Shown piece by piece: positions 52,410 to 61,000 of a stretch of DNA of 64,000 nt. Numbering within the stretch: position 1 is the stretch's first letter; every line of letters starts with the position of its first letter. The stretch comes from Methanosarcina sp. UBA293 (GTDB lineage: Archaea > Halobacteriota > Methanosarcinia > Methanosarcinales > Methanosarcinaceae), in assembly GCA_002499445.1 (NCBI GenBank), contig DALS01000003.1, forward strand, positions 34,959 to 98,958, written 5' to 3'. Both the position numbers and the translations under genes were made by a program. The notes beneath the pieces were generated by a model that saw only the letters and a program-made list of their open reading frames with translations, was not told the DNA's origin and ran no database searches.

Positions 52410-53130
52410 ACAGAGTGCTAATGAAAAGGCCGGTAACCTCGAGAACCTCGAAGAGTTTACCGAACTTACGGTTGATGTTAATCCCGAGCTTGTGAGAATT
52501 TGTAAGGACTCTGGGGCACAGACTGAAGAAGCCAAAGCTATCTACATGAAAAGCCGGACAATGATTCAGGAAATTGTCGGGAACAAGATACCTGAAGACC
52601 GTTTCCGCCAGCGCTGTGTTATTGCTACCGGAGATCTTTCTGTAGCTGATATCATGCGTTTTACTCATGATCCTGTGCCTGCAGGTGTGGAAGCAATTAA
52701 AAAGGGCGCCCCAATTTTCGTAGATATTAACATGGTAAAAGCCGGAATTACGAAGGCAGGACACAAATCCGAGATTATTTGTGTGCTCGATGAAGATCCG
52801 GATGCCGAAATTGCCAACAAATATGGAATTACACGCACGTCCGCAGGTTTTCTGGCTGCCCGAGACCGGCTTGATGGAAGCATCATTGCAATCGGAAATG
52901 CGCCCTCTGCCCTTATTATGGTCTGTAAACTTATCGAAAAAGGAGTAAGGCCAGCCCTTATTATTGGGCTTCCGGTAGGTTTCGTAAACGCAGCTGAATC
53001 CAGGGAAATGGTTAGAAACCTGAAAATTCCTGTACCCGTGATTAGTTGTGTCGGAACGAGAGGCGGAACTCCAATGGCGGTTGCATGCGTAAATGAGCTT
53101 GTTGCAATCGCAAGAGAAAGTGAAGAATAA
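52399..53130 (+). CDS. cbiC: Cobalt-precorrin-8 methylmutase
   Basis: 243 residues. Moves the C11 methyl to C12 to form cobyrinic acid. RQRCVIATGDLSVADIMRFTHDPV, IFVDINMVKAGI and IGNAPSALIMVCKLIEKGVRPALIIGLPVGFVNAAESR (in pieces) are CbiC hallmarks; the catalytic His is in FTHDPV. An N-terminal extension of about 45 residues is present. Last gene of the operon. Confidence 0.95.
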   Translation: MTTEQSANEKAGNLENLEEFTELTVDVNPELVRICKDSGAQTEEAKAIYMKSRTMIQEIVGNKIPEDRFRQRCVIATGDLSVADIMRFTHDPVPAGVEAIKKGAPIFVDINMVKAGITKAGHKSEIICVLDEDPDAEIANKYGITRTSAGFLAARDRLDGSIIAIGNAPSALIMVCKLIEKGVRPALIIGLPVGFVNAAESREMVRNLKIPVPVISCVGTRGGTPMAVACVNELVAIARESEE

Positions 53131-53411
53131 CACTTTCTCAAACTTCTATTTTATTTTTAGCCTTACTTTTTGTTTTCCAATGTCTTTTATTTAACCGATT
53201 TGCTCCCCAGCACCGGTTTTCTTTTTATATATTTATTACTTTCACTCATTTGTATCTCAAATCCTAAAAATAATTTCTTATGTGTTTTTGTACTTGTAAA
53301 CTATTCTTCATATGTCTATTAAAGTTCGTGTTTGAATTTAAGTGGATAATTAAGATTTTCAAAATTAATTAATGTATAGATTAAAACACAAAGACATATG
53401 GTAGGATAAAA

Positions 53412-54007
53412 ATGAGAAAATCATACACAGTATTGCTTACTCTTGTAGTCTTGCTCTCAACGACTATGAGTGTACAGGCCTTGGAATCTAAAACGATAGA
53501 AAGGCATAATGAGGCGTCTGCATATGCACGTTGGTTCAAAACAAACGACAATGTAACTGTCTATAAAACGACAATGTAACTGTCTATATGTACTTATCTG
53601 TAACTGAAACAGACGACGGAACCGATATCCACGTATCAACCTCCACGTACGGGCCAGATTTTTGGTCAGACAAGTCGGGATATCTGTTTACAAAAGACAA
53701 TGTTTTCAAGGTTAATAAAAAACTTAACTCTGCAAGCCTTTCTGCGGTCAAGATTGAAGTGCATAACTGGTATACAGGTGAAACCGAAACTTTGACTGTC
53801 AAAGCTGACTGGATTGGCAAGGGCGATATTTCAGGGGATTCCTCTAAGTATAGCTCAAAGAATGGTGATTATATGCGAAAGAATAGTGAGAGTTCAAATT
53901 CTAGAGATGCTTCAGCTAATGGCAGTATAAACGGCTACGATCTTGGAGCAAGTTCCTATGCCAGTCTATCTAACTTCAAGTCTGCCTATATGAGTATGAA
54001 TAAGTAA
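53412..54007 (+). pseudogene. Secreted protein gene disrupted by a 23-bp tandem duplication
   Basis: The reading frame starts ATG 53412 with a signal peptide (RKSYTVLLTLVVLLSTTMSVQA), continues ESKTIERHNEASAYARWFKTN and then stops at 53577-53579. A perfect duplication of 23 bp (53543-53565 and 53566-53588) causes the frameshift; removing one copy joins NVTVY to MYLSVTETDDGTD and gives a continuous protein of about 190 residues ending at 54007. The mature protein has no recognised domain; GETETLTVKADWIGKG and a Ser/Asn/Lys-rich C terminus are notable. Slippage back would restore the gene, so it may be switchable. Confidence 0.75.
53543..53588 (+). repeat. Perfect 23-bp tandem duplication
   Basis: Two identical adjacent 23-bp copies (key words ACGACAATG and GTAACTGTC). 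23 is not a multiple of three, so the copy number decides the reading frame. Confidence 0.95.
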
Positions 54008-54069
54008 ACGCAATATAATTACTAGGGTTTTAATCATTGTTTAATTTCTAATAATTTATGGATCTTTAA

Positions 54070-54112
54070 GGGGCATAGGTCTATTATGTTATCTCTATGC
54101 CCCGGCTTTTTT
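54070..54112 (+). terminator. Terminator of the disrupted secreted-protein gene
   Basis: GGGGCATAG (54070-54078) / CTATGCCCC (54095-54103), 16-nt loop, then six T, 63 bp past the stop. Confidence 0.75.
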
Positions 54113-54143
54113 AATTTTCCATATCTAAACTTCTTTAAATCAT

Positions 54144-54785
54144 TTAGTAAAAATGGTTCTGGTATATCATCCAGAATCCAAATAGGATGAGCACTATTCC
54201 CGCTCCTTTTTTTAAAACCGCATCCCATTTTGATATAACCCGAATTTTAGAGGAGGAAAAATGGGCTGAATATGCGAGCAAGAGCATTGGTACAGCAAAT
54301 CCCAGTGAATAAATTGAAAGCATAAATGCACCATTAGCAGTGCTTCCTTCCACAGCTACCATAGCTAGGACCGAGGCAAGAAATGGGCCAACACATGGGA
54401 TCCAGAGTACTCCAAGAGAAAGCCCGAGCAAAAGTCCAGAAACAAGTCCTTCCTCGTTCATTCCTGAAAGCAGGGGAAACCTTGAGAAAATATTGAAAAG
54501 ACCTATTTCAAAAAGTATTGCAAAACCCATTAAGAGAATAAAGATCTCTGCCAGAATCTTAAGCTGTGCTATATAGGACTGGAAGGCTGCCCCAAAAGCA
54601 GAGGTTACTACTCCCATTGTAGTAAAAGATATGGAGACTCCAATCACTATAGCAAGGGGTCTTAATCTTCTTTTTCCTGCGGACGTTGCAAGGACTGCAG
54701 GCAGAAGCGGGAGAATACAGGGAGAAAGGACACTGAAAACTCCTGCGCTAAATGCAGCTAGAGGGGAAATAGCATCATAATACAT
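54144..54785 (-). CDS. CcdA/DsbD-type transmembrane thiol-electron carrier
   Basis: 213 residues, six hydrophobic segments. The two redox cysteines of the CcdA family are visible: C23 in LSPCILPLLP and C131 in LWIPCVGPFLAS. Such proteins carry electrons from cytoplasmic thioredoxin across the membrane to an outside thioredoxin-like partner. The thioredoxin lipoprotein gene upstream on the same strand (128 bp) is the obvious partner. Confidence 0.9.
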   Translation of the reverse strand: MYYDAISPLAAFSAGVFSVLSPCILPLLPAVLATSAGKRRLRPLAIVIGVSISFTTMGVVTSAFGAAFQSYIAQLKILAEIFILLMGFAILFEIGLFNIFSRFPLLSGMNEEGLVSGLLLGLSLGVLWIPCVGPFLASVLAMVAVEGSTANGAFMLSIYSLGFAVPMLLLAYSAHFSSSKIRVISKWDAVLKKGAGIVLILFGFWMIYQNHFY

Positions 54786-54913
54786 GGTTGTTCGGATTTG
54801 TTATTTTTATGTTTATTTTGTACAGTGCAGTCTCTATTGGACTTTACAGTTACCGGAAACCTTGACTTTAGGTATAGCATGTCCTGAAGATAAGTCTTGG
54901 TAACTGGCTTTTT

Positions 54914-55432
54914 TTATTGAGATGTATCTTTCTCAGCCTGAATAAGGGCGAGATTTAGAACTTTTTTAAGTATATCTTTTTCTCCTGGGTTACCGAGAAT
55001 CCTTGCCTGGAACCTATCTGTAGTTACGTTTCCGTCCGGTTTCATGTAAACATACTCTCCGTTTTTAACATTCATGATTACGGTTGAGTCTGGGACATAA
55101 CCTATTACGAAATAGGATGCAAGCTCGGGACTCTTGTCTATATTTACAGAGATTATTGTGGCCCTTTCTCCGTATTCTGTAGCCAGTTCTTTAAGCATGG
55201 GATCCATATCCTTACATGAGCCACATCTTTCAGATCCGATTCTTACAAGAATCGGTCCCTGCTCGAGGGAGGCGTTTATCTCTTCAAGGCTGGTCACTTC
55301 AGTAACATTTTTTTCTTCTTTGGTTACCTGAACTGCTTGGGTATTTGTGGAGTTATTCTCTTTTTCTTCAGTACAGCCTGCGGTAAAGACTACACCTGCG
55401 AGGAGGATCAATATTATAATTAACTTTTTCAT
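54914..55432 (-). CDS. Thioredoxin-like lipoprotein
   Basis: 172 residues. A lipobox FTAGC with C20 at the end of a hydrophobic leader would lipidate the protein on the outer face of the membrane. After a Thr/Asn/Glu-rich linker, a thioredoxin domain holds the active site C70-G-S-C73 (SERCGSCKDMDPML) and the cis-proline in YVPDS. CGSC is different from the thioredoxin CGPC. With the CcdA-type carrier it forms an extracytoplasmic disulfide-reduction pair. Confidence 0.85.
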   Translation of the reverse strand: MKKLIIILILLAGVVFTAGCTEEKENNSTNTQAVQVTKEEKNVTEVTSLEEINASLEQGPILVRIGSERCGSCKDMDPMLKELATEYGERATIISVNIDKSPELASYFVIGYVPDSTVIMNVKNGEYVYMKPDGNVTTDRFQARILGNPGEKDILKKVLNLALIQAEKDTSQ

Positions 55433-56011
55433 GTTATCAACATTAGTCTTTTATTTTATAGTATCTTGCATATTAAATGGTAACTAAATATTAGAATGAT
55501 AAAATTCTTTCTTTTATTAACGACCTTTATTTTTCTGTTACTCATGAAATCCTAATTCTGGAGTAGAATTATCGATAAACCTCAAATAATTAACCGTAAG
55601 AAATGAAACACTTACCCAGTTTAAGAGACTTCTGGTATGACGAAAATATATTAAAAGAGCCTTAAATGATAGAATTATAAAAGTAAACGTAAGAAACAAT
55701 GTGATAGATATTGAAAGGAAAAATGAACATTATAAAATAAATAGAAATTAGATATCAAAATAAAGGGAAGTAGATATCAAAATAAAGGGAAATAGGTATC
55801 AAAATAAAGGGAAATAGATATCAAAATAAAGGGAAATAGGTATCAAAATAAAGGGAAATAGATATCAAAATAACTGATTAAGATTACTTTAGTTAACTGA
55901 TTAAAAAGAAATTAACCGATTGAGAGGTTAAGCCTTTTGGGAAAATTATATTAACAAGGAAAAGTGTAAATCCTTTCCTCATGTCAAATCTGTTCCTTTT
56001 TTTACTCTGCC
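55433..56011. repeat. Intergenic region with a 22-bp tandem array
   Basis: 579 bp. At 55751-55873 are five full 22-bp units plus 13 bp of a sixth. The unit is GRTATCAAAATAAAGGGAAA plus TA, with the second base alternating: A, A, G, A, G, A. The first unit has AAG TA for AAATA. No ORF uses it. The rest is AT-rich and empty. Confidence 0.9.
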
Positions 56012-56857
56012 TTATTTCTTCTCCTCCAGAGTTTTTTCTACAGCAGTCACAACAGCCTCGAAATTTTCCTGCCATTCTGTGTTGTGTTCAAGGAGGTACT
56101 GGACAACAGTGCCTTTATCTTCCATTTCTGCGACCTTGGGCTCAATAGGAAGTCTGGCAAGAACAGGAATATTGAAATCTTTTGAGGCTTTTTCCACGCC
56201 TCCAGATCCAAAGACTTCTATTGGCTTGCCGCAGTGGGGGCAGATGAGCCCATGCATATTGTCTACAAGCCCTATAACAGGTACTTTAAGTTTTTCAGAG
56301 AACTTGATTGATTTTCGAACGCTGATCAGAGCTACATCCTGTGGGGTTGTAACAAGCACCGAGCCGTCACATTCAGGAATCAACTGTGCTACACTTAGGG
56401 GTTCGTCTCCTGTGCCAGGGGGCAAGTCTATAATCAGAAAATCGAGTGCTCCCCAGTTAACTTCTTCGAGGAATTGTTTGATTGCTCCCATTTTGGCAGG
56501 ACCTCTCCAGATTATAGGAGAGTCTTGATCTCCGAGCAAAAAACCGACAGACATCAACGAAAGGTTGGGAAGTACTTGAATTGGAAGAATACCTTCTTCA
56601 TTTACATCGGGCGTTTGAGATTCTAGCCCGAAGATTGTAGGAATGGTCGGGCCGTGAATATCACAATCCAGAAGTCCAACTCTGTATCCACGCAGGGCAA
56701 GTCCAGCAGCGAGATTTGCTGCAACTGTGCTTTTTCCTACTCCTCCTTTTCCGCTCATTATCATGATCTTGCGTTTGATACGCCTGAGGTTGACTATTAT
56801 TTTTGGCTCCTCTGGCTTTTTCGATAAACTCTCAAGTGGTTGAACTTTATCTGTCAT
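56012..56857 (-). CDS. Mrp/NBP35-type Fe-S cluster carrier ATPase
   Basis: 281 residues. P-loop MSGKGGVGKSTVAANLA (deviant Walker A), DCDIHGPTIPT, IDLPPGTGDEPLS and the cluster-binding CPHC near residue 218 (LICPHCGKPIEVFG). It carries [4Fe-4S] clusters to target apoproteins. A short N-terminal tail without ferredoxin domain is present. Followed upstream by a DUF134 regulator on the same strand (51 bp). Confidence 0.95.
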   Translation of the reverse strand: MTDKVQPLESLSKKPEEPKIIVNLRRIKRKIMIMSGKGGVGKSTVAANLAAGLALRGYRVGLLDCDIHGPTIPTIFGLESQTPDVNEEGILPIQVLPNLSLMSVGFLLGDQDSPIIWRGPAKMGAIKQFLEEVNWGALDFLIIDLPPGTGDEPLSVAQLIPECDGSVLVTTPQDVALISVRKSIKFSEKLKVPVIGLVDNMHGLICPHCGKPIEVFGSGGVEKASKDFNIPVLARLPIEPKVAEMEDKGTVVQYLLEHNTEWQENFEAVVTAVEKTLEEKK

Positions 56858-56908
56858 TTTTACCGCCTGTATAAATCTCTATATTTTACCTGTATTCTGA
56901 TTTTTCTT

Positions 56909-57247
56909 TTACGGGTCAGTATTTTCACTAGTTTCACTAGTCTCAGCGCTGATATAATTACCGCCCTTTATCTCTATCGCTTTTCCTGTGGTAAGAGCAA
57001 GAGCTGTTTTCGTTCTTGCAGCTTTCAGATCTTCCCAGAAAGCTCTCCTTGATACTCCTACCCTGATGGCTGCGTCTTCCTGTTTGAGGTCTTCAACGTC
57101 TACAAGCCTCAGGGCTTCAAGCTCTTCTACAGTGATAGAAACAACCTCAAGTTCCGACAGGGGGACTCCTCTGGGCTTGAAATATGTGATTTCAGGCGTT
57201 TGTTTAACGCGCCTCGGGCAATTTGGTCTTCCTCTGCACTTTTTCAT
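56909..57247 (-). CDS. DUF134 family DNA-binding protein
   Basis: 112 residues. Begins RGRPNCPRRVKQTPEITYFKPRGVPLSELE, the DUF134 signature with a RGRPxxPR entrance, then ITVEELEALRLVDVEDLKQEDAAIRVGVSRRAFWEDL (in pieces), a sigma-factor-like helix-turn-helix. DUF134 genes commonly sit beside NifX/NafY-type genes and Mrp ATPases. The decayed NifX-type gene on the other side supports that association. Confidence 0.9.
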   Translation of the reverse strand: MKKCRGRPNCPRRVKQTPEITYFKPRGVPLSELEVVSITVEELEALRLVDVEDLKQEDAAIRVGVSRRAFWEDLKAARTKTALALTTGKAIEIKGGNYISAETSETSENTDP

Positions 57248-57372
57248 AAGTTACTTATGTACATTGAAGAATAAATATATAATAATTTCTTTTTTACAGA
57301 AATACATATATATTTCTGTACAAGTGAGTGAAATTAAAGCAATTCCCTGTCAAAGGTATTGAGGAAATTTCC

Positions 57373-57735
57373 ATAAAAGTGTGCATGTCTACAGGAAACG
57401 ATAACGGCATGGAAAGAATCCTTGTGCAGCATCTTGTAAAAGCCCCAACTTATACGATAATGGATACCAGTAAATGAAAGGTTCATGTTATTGCAAACGA
57501 AAACAATCATACGAGGGCATGGAGCTGCCTAATAAATATCTTCACAAATGGGGTAGAAATTATGCTCTGTGGGGGAAATAGGGCATAAGGTACTTAATAT
57601 GTTTGAGTCTTATGGAGTTCGGGTTTTTTAGACACAACAGGTACGGTCAGGGAAACATTAGCTGCCTGGGAGTCAGGGCTTCTCAAAGTGACAACAACAG
57701 AAAATACTTGCACAGAATACGGACATCATCATTAA
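57373..57735 (+). pseudogene. Decayed NifX/dinitrogenase Fe-Mo cofactor family gene
   Basis: Translation in several frames restores most of a protein of about 120 residues: KVCMSTGNDNGMERILVQHL, KAPTYTIMDTS, stop, KVHVIANENNH, VEIMLCGGNRA, frameshifts, KVLNMFESYGVRVF, LDTTGTVRETLAAWESGLLKV and CTEYGHHH. This is the order and spacing of NifX/NafY-type proteins (cluster/cofactor carriers), including the C-terminal His-rich tail. One stop codon (about 57475) and at least two frameshifts make it non-functional. It lies next to the divergent DUF134 gene. Confidence 0.8.
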
Positions 57736-57916
57736 GTAAAAATTAGTGCTTTAGGACATCCTGTTCGGATTTTTAATGTCTACCTTTTCTCACCTAGACT
57801 CTATTAACTTATTTATAGATTCTCGTGGAAATATTTTATACTTTCACAGCTTATTTGTGAGTATAACACCTTATTCATGTACGCCCTATTTATGTTAAAA
57901 TCTGGGAGAAAAAAAT

Positions 57917-58450
57917 GTGCAGTGCGCGTTATGCAGGATTAAGGAATGCACGAGTGGCAAAAACTGTTCTGTGATTAAATCTGGACTTGAGTATATAGGC
58001 GACGATCTGAAAGCAATCCAGATTTCTGCCTGGCTCGAATCTGATAACGTAAAGAGAACAAAATTAGAAGAGATAGCTATTTATGCAAAAAGGCTTGGGT
58101 ACAAGAAAATAGGAGTTGCTTTCTGTGTTGAGTATGAGCGAGAAGCCAGGCTGGTTTATGACATTCTTTCAAGATATTTTCAGGTATTTTCAGTTTGCTG
58201 TAAAGTTTGCAGCTTTGAAAAAACCAGCCTCGGAATTAAAAAATCCGATGACCTGGAGTTTGAAGCAAGCTGCAATCCGATAGGCCAGGCTTTGCTCCTG
58301 AACGATGACCTTACTGATCTCAATATCATGCTGGGACTTAAAACAGGGTATGATATCCTATTTGCAAAAAATTCTGTCGCTCCCTCAATAACCCTATCTG
58401 TTGAGGAATTACCTCAATTAGTTGATCCAGAAATCGATATTATAGAATAA
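57917..58450 (+). CDS. DUF1847 cysteine-rich protein
   Basis: 177 residues. The N terminus VQCALCRIKECTSGKNC has a four-cysteine motif C-x2-C-x4-C-x5-C; more cysteines occur at FCVEYE, SVCCKVCSFEK and ASCNPIG. This is the DUF1847 family, assumed to bind metal; function unknown. The GTG start at 57917 is set by GGGAGA 8 bases upstream; an ATG at 57915 is in another frame. Confidence 0.8.
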   Translation: MQCALCRIKECTSGKNCSVIKSGLEYIGDDLKAIQISAWLESDNVKRTKLEEIAIYAKRLGYKKIGVAFCVEYEREARLVYDILSRYFQVFSVCCKVCSFEKTSLGIKKSDDLEFEASCNPIGQALLLNDDLTDLNIMLGLKTGYDILFAKNSVAPSITLSVEELPQLVDPEIDIIE

Positions 58451-58521
58451 ATTTTGATGTTATAGAATGAATTTTATGAATAAATTCTCTGTTTATGTTA
58501 GTTTAAGTCATGGAGAAATAA

Positions 58522-58971
58522 ATGTTCAAAAAATCGAATATACCTAAGTCTGATTCTGAAACCGGATCTAAATGTCTTAAAATCAGAGCTCATCATCTGT
58601 GCTGCATCCAGGGGTTTCAGGGCTATGGATACAGCCCGGCTTTTGTGGCTAATATGCGGGCTGTAATTGCAGATATAAAGGCTTCTCCTTCAAGACCTTT
58701 GGAACTGGTATCCGAATGTGATGCGATTTGTGCTTCCTGCCCAAGCAAAAGGGAATGCACTGCGCAGGTATCAGTTAATTCTCGCAGTATCAGGAACATG
58801 GATCTTGTTGTTATGGAGAAGCTAAAGATAAAAGAGGGAACTATTATGGAGGCGGATAAAGCCTTCAGGCTAATCAATTCACAATTAGCTAATGCATCCG
58901 ATATTGAAGATGTCTGTGGGGCCTGCAAATGGAGACAAAAGTGTCTGTGGTATCTGCAGGAGGAAAGATGA
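58522..58971 (+). CDS. DUF1284 protein
   Basis: 149 residues. KIRAHHLCCIQGFQGYGYSPAFVANM is the family signature (RAHHLxC...GYGYS), with HH and CC near residue 26 as possible metal ligands; CDAICASCPSKREC and VCGACKWRQKC form two further cysteine clusters. Function unknown. GGAGAAATAA precedes the ATG. Probably co-transcribed with the DUF1847 gene 71 bp upstream. Confidence 0.85.
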   Translation: MFKKSNIPKSDSETGSKCLKIRAHHLCCIQGFQGYGYSPAFVANMRAVIADIKASPSRPLELVSECDAICASCPSKRECTAQVSVNSRSIRNMDLVVMEKLKIKEGTIMEADKAFRLINSQLANASDIEDVCGACKWRQKCLWYLQEER

Positions 58972-59106
58972 TATCTTTAATTTCGGGTCTATGAAAAACA
59001 CCCTCTTTACCTATTTTTCCTTGAAACTTTTTACCTGAGATTTTTTTTGTCTACTTTTTGCCTATCTCTTCCTTGAGATTTTTTCCTTGGACTTTTTACC
59101 TAACTT

Positions 59107-60009
59107 TTATCTTAATCCTGCACTGATTTCATAGATTCTTGCAAGAAACTCAATATTCTGGATTGCATTCTGTTCTATCCCCAGTTCATATGGAGAAAAG
59201 CCGAGAGCAAGGCCAAGCAACTGAGAATAGTGAAGGATCGGAATTGCGTAATCTGTTCCGAATCTTTCATTAACTGAGAGCTGTCCCCTGTCAAATTGTA
59301 AATGGCAGAAAGGACATGCATTGACAATACAGTCTACTCCTGCTTGTCGAATACAGGCGAGTTTGCGTTCGAGCATCTCAAGGGATTCAGGAGCATGCCC
59401 TGAACGGACTCCTCCTCCTGCTCCGCAGCACATCATCTTGTCGGTATAGTCTATGCTTTTAGCGCCTGTCGCTTCAACAAGTTCGTCAAAAAAAACCGGA
59501 TCTTCGGTTTCTCCAAGTTTTCGGTCTCTTGAAGGCTTGATAAGATGACATCCATAGTGTAATGCCACTTTAAGATCAAGTGGGGTTGTAATATATTCCC
59601 CGAGTTTCTCAGGCCCAAGTTCTTTGTATAAGAATTCGACAATGTGCCTTATCTCGACAGTACCTCTAAATTCCATGCCGACTTCTTTAAGGCACATATT
59701 CGTGCATGCCCTTAATTCAGGATCTTTTTTCAATTCTAAATTAGCATCTGCCAGGGAACCATAACAGCCGTTGCAGATTGTGAGAATATCTCTTTCCAGC
59801 CTTTCCGAAAGAACTATGTTCCTACTGGCAAGGGCAAGCCAGGCTGCTTTATCAAAGGATTTGAAAACTCCGGGAGCAGGACAGCAGGAAGCTCCTGGCA
59901 GGTCGGATGCGTCTATGTTAAGCTTCTGCAGGCAAAGTTTAGTTGCGTTTTCAATTCCGGGATAACGGTTAGGCACTATGCATCCAAGAAATAATGATAG
60001 CTTCTCCAT
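59107..60009 (-). CDS. hdrB: Heterodisulfide reductase subunit B
   Basis: 300 residues. Two CCG domains bind non-cubane [4Fe-4S] clusters at which CoM-S-S-CoB is reduced: FLGCIVPNRYPG...GASCCPAPG and HYGCHLIKPS...KMMCCGAGGG. The catalytic cysteine-rich blocks are complete, as is NACPFCHLQFD. Soluble HdrABC type, not HdrDE. The ATG follows GGAGGC and hdrC ends 11 bp upstream. No hdrA is present, so it must use an HdrA encoded elsewhere, as for Methanosarcina HdrC2B2. Confidence 0.95.
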   Translation of the reverse strand: MEKLSLFLGCIVPNRYPGIENATKLCLQKLNIDASDLPGASCCPAPGVFKSFDKAAWLALASRNIVLSERLERDILTICNGCYGSLADANLELKKDPELRACTNMCLKEVGMEFRGTVEIRHIVEFLYKELGPEKLGEYITTPLDLKVALHYGCHLIKPSRDRKLGETEDPVFFDELVEATGAKSIDYTDKMMCCGAGGGVRSGHAPESLEMLERKLACIRQAGVDCIVNACPFCHLQFDRGQLSVNERFGTDYAIPILHYSQLLGLALGFSPYELGIEQNAIQNIEFLARIYEISAGLR

Positions 60010-60020
60010 ATTCTGCCTCC

Positions 60021-60506
60021 TTATTTTTCAGCCACCAGTTCGTCAAATTTGCATGCTTTGAGAAGACTCCTTACTTCTTGAAGAGCTTCAGGATACTTCT
60101 GTACGGTCTCAGGTATGGGATCGAGGCCGAGTTCTTCTCTCTTTTGCTTTGTTTCTTCATCCAGGGGGACTGCATGCCCACACTCAACGACCATTTCCGA
60201 TATCTTTCTGTGTTCGGGAAGCATGAAACCTTCTTTTATCGCAAGTCTCCTGAGCTCAAGGAGGGCATCAGTAATTGGTATATCACGTGGGCAGCGCTCC
60301 TGGCAGGTATAGCAGGTGGTACAGAGCCAGAGGGCATCATCAGAAAGGACTGTTACCCTATTCTTGCGTGCCTCCCGAAGAATTCTTCGCGTATTAAGTC
60401 CGGTATTCCGCCCCGAAGGACAACTTCCTGTGCATGTGCCACACTGCATGCAGGAAAGTACATCAAGTCCTGCAGCCTTTAACACTCTTAGCAGTTCTTC
60501 ACTCAT
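60021..60506 (-). CDS. hdrC: Heterodisulfide reductase subunit C
   Basis: 161 residues. Two ferredoxin-type [4Fe-4S] motifs: CMQCGTCTGSCP near residue 19 and CTTCYTCQERCP near residue 62, passing electrons from HdrA to HdrB. The C-terminal half is helical. Operon order hdrC-hdrB with 11 bp between. Confidence 0.95.
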   Translation of the reverse strand: MSEELLRVLKAAGLDVLSCMQCGTCTGSCPSGRNTGLNTRRILREARKNRVTVLSDDALWLCTTCYTCQERCPRDIPITDALLELRRLAIKEGFMLPEHRKISEMVVECGHAVPLDEETKQKREELGLDPIPETVQKYPEALQEVRSLLKACKFDELVAEK

Positions 60507-61000
60507 ACAGGTTCACTGTCTGATTTGTCGGTTCATCCTTTTTAAAAAAGAAAAGTAAGTAAAAATAATAAGATCAAGAGAATTATTCCTCACGCTGGTT
60601 ATAACTCTCATGATATTTAACATACGCTAAATCTATTGGGATTGAGTAACAGTAATGAAAAATTTGAATCAAGATCTTAACTTGTTGATCGTTTGAATTT
60701 TTTTCACTGGCTAATAATAGCTTTAGAGGCTTTTAATTTATTTTTATACCTTCAGACAGAAGTTCTCGTTTCTATAGTTTTTGTTTCTTATATTCTATAG
60801 TTTTTGTTTCTTATATTCTATAGATTTTGTTTCTTATATTCTATAGATTCTGTGCTTTATTAATATATTATCTTTCTTATTATATAAAAACAATTACTAT
60901 ATTAAAGCAAATTTCCTAAATATGTTTATTTCCCTAATTCAAAGCCTTTCTTTTGCTAGTCTTTTTCCTGCGTACTATTCTGTTATTTTCCACTGTTTTA
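60507..61000. repeat. Spacer with a 23-bp tandem array
   Basis: 494 bp without a gene. At 60770-60860 are three full 23-bp units (60770, 60793, 60816) and a diverged fourth (60839), on the pattern TTCTATAG(T/A)TTTTGTTTC followed by TTATA. The rest is AT-rich with no other signal. Confidence 0.85.

Noticed and set aside
52372..53133. Long minus-strand ORFs opposite cbiC
   Set aside because: Antisense shadows of a well-conserved gene.
55751..55873. Array resembling a CRISPR
   Set aside because: Units are adjacent without unique spacers and only 22 bp long; no cas gene nearby. It is a plain tandem repeat.
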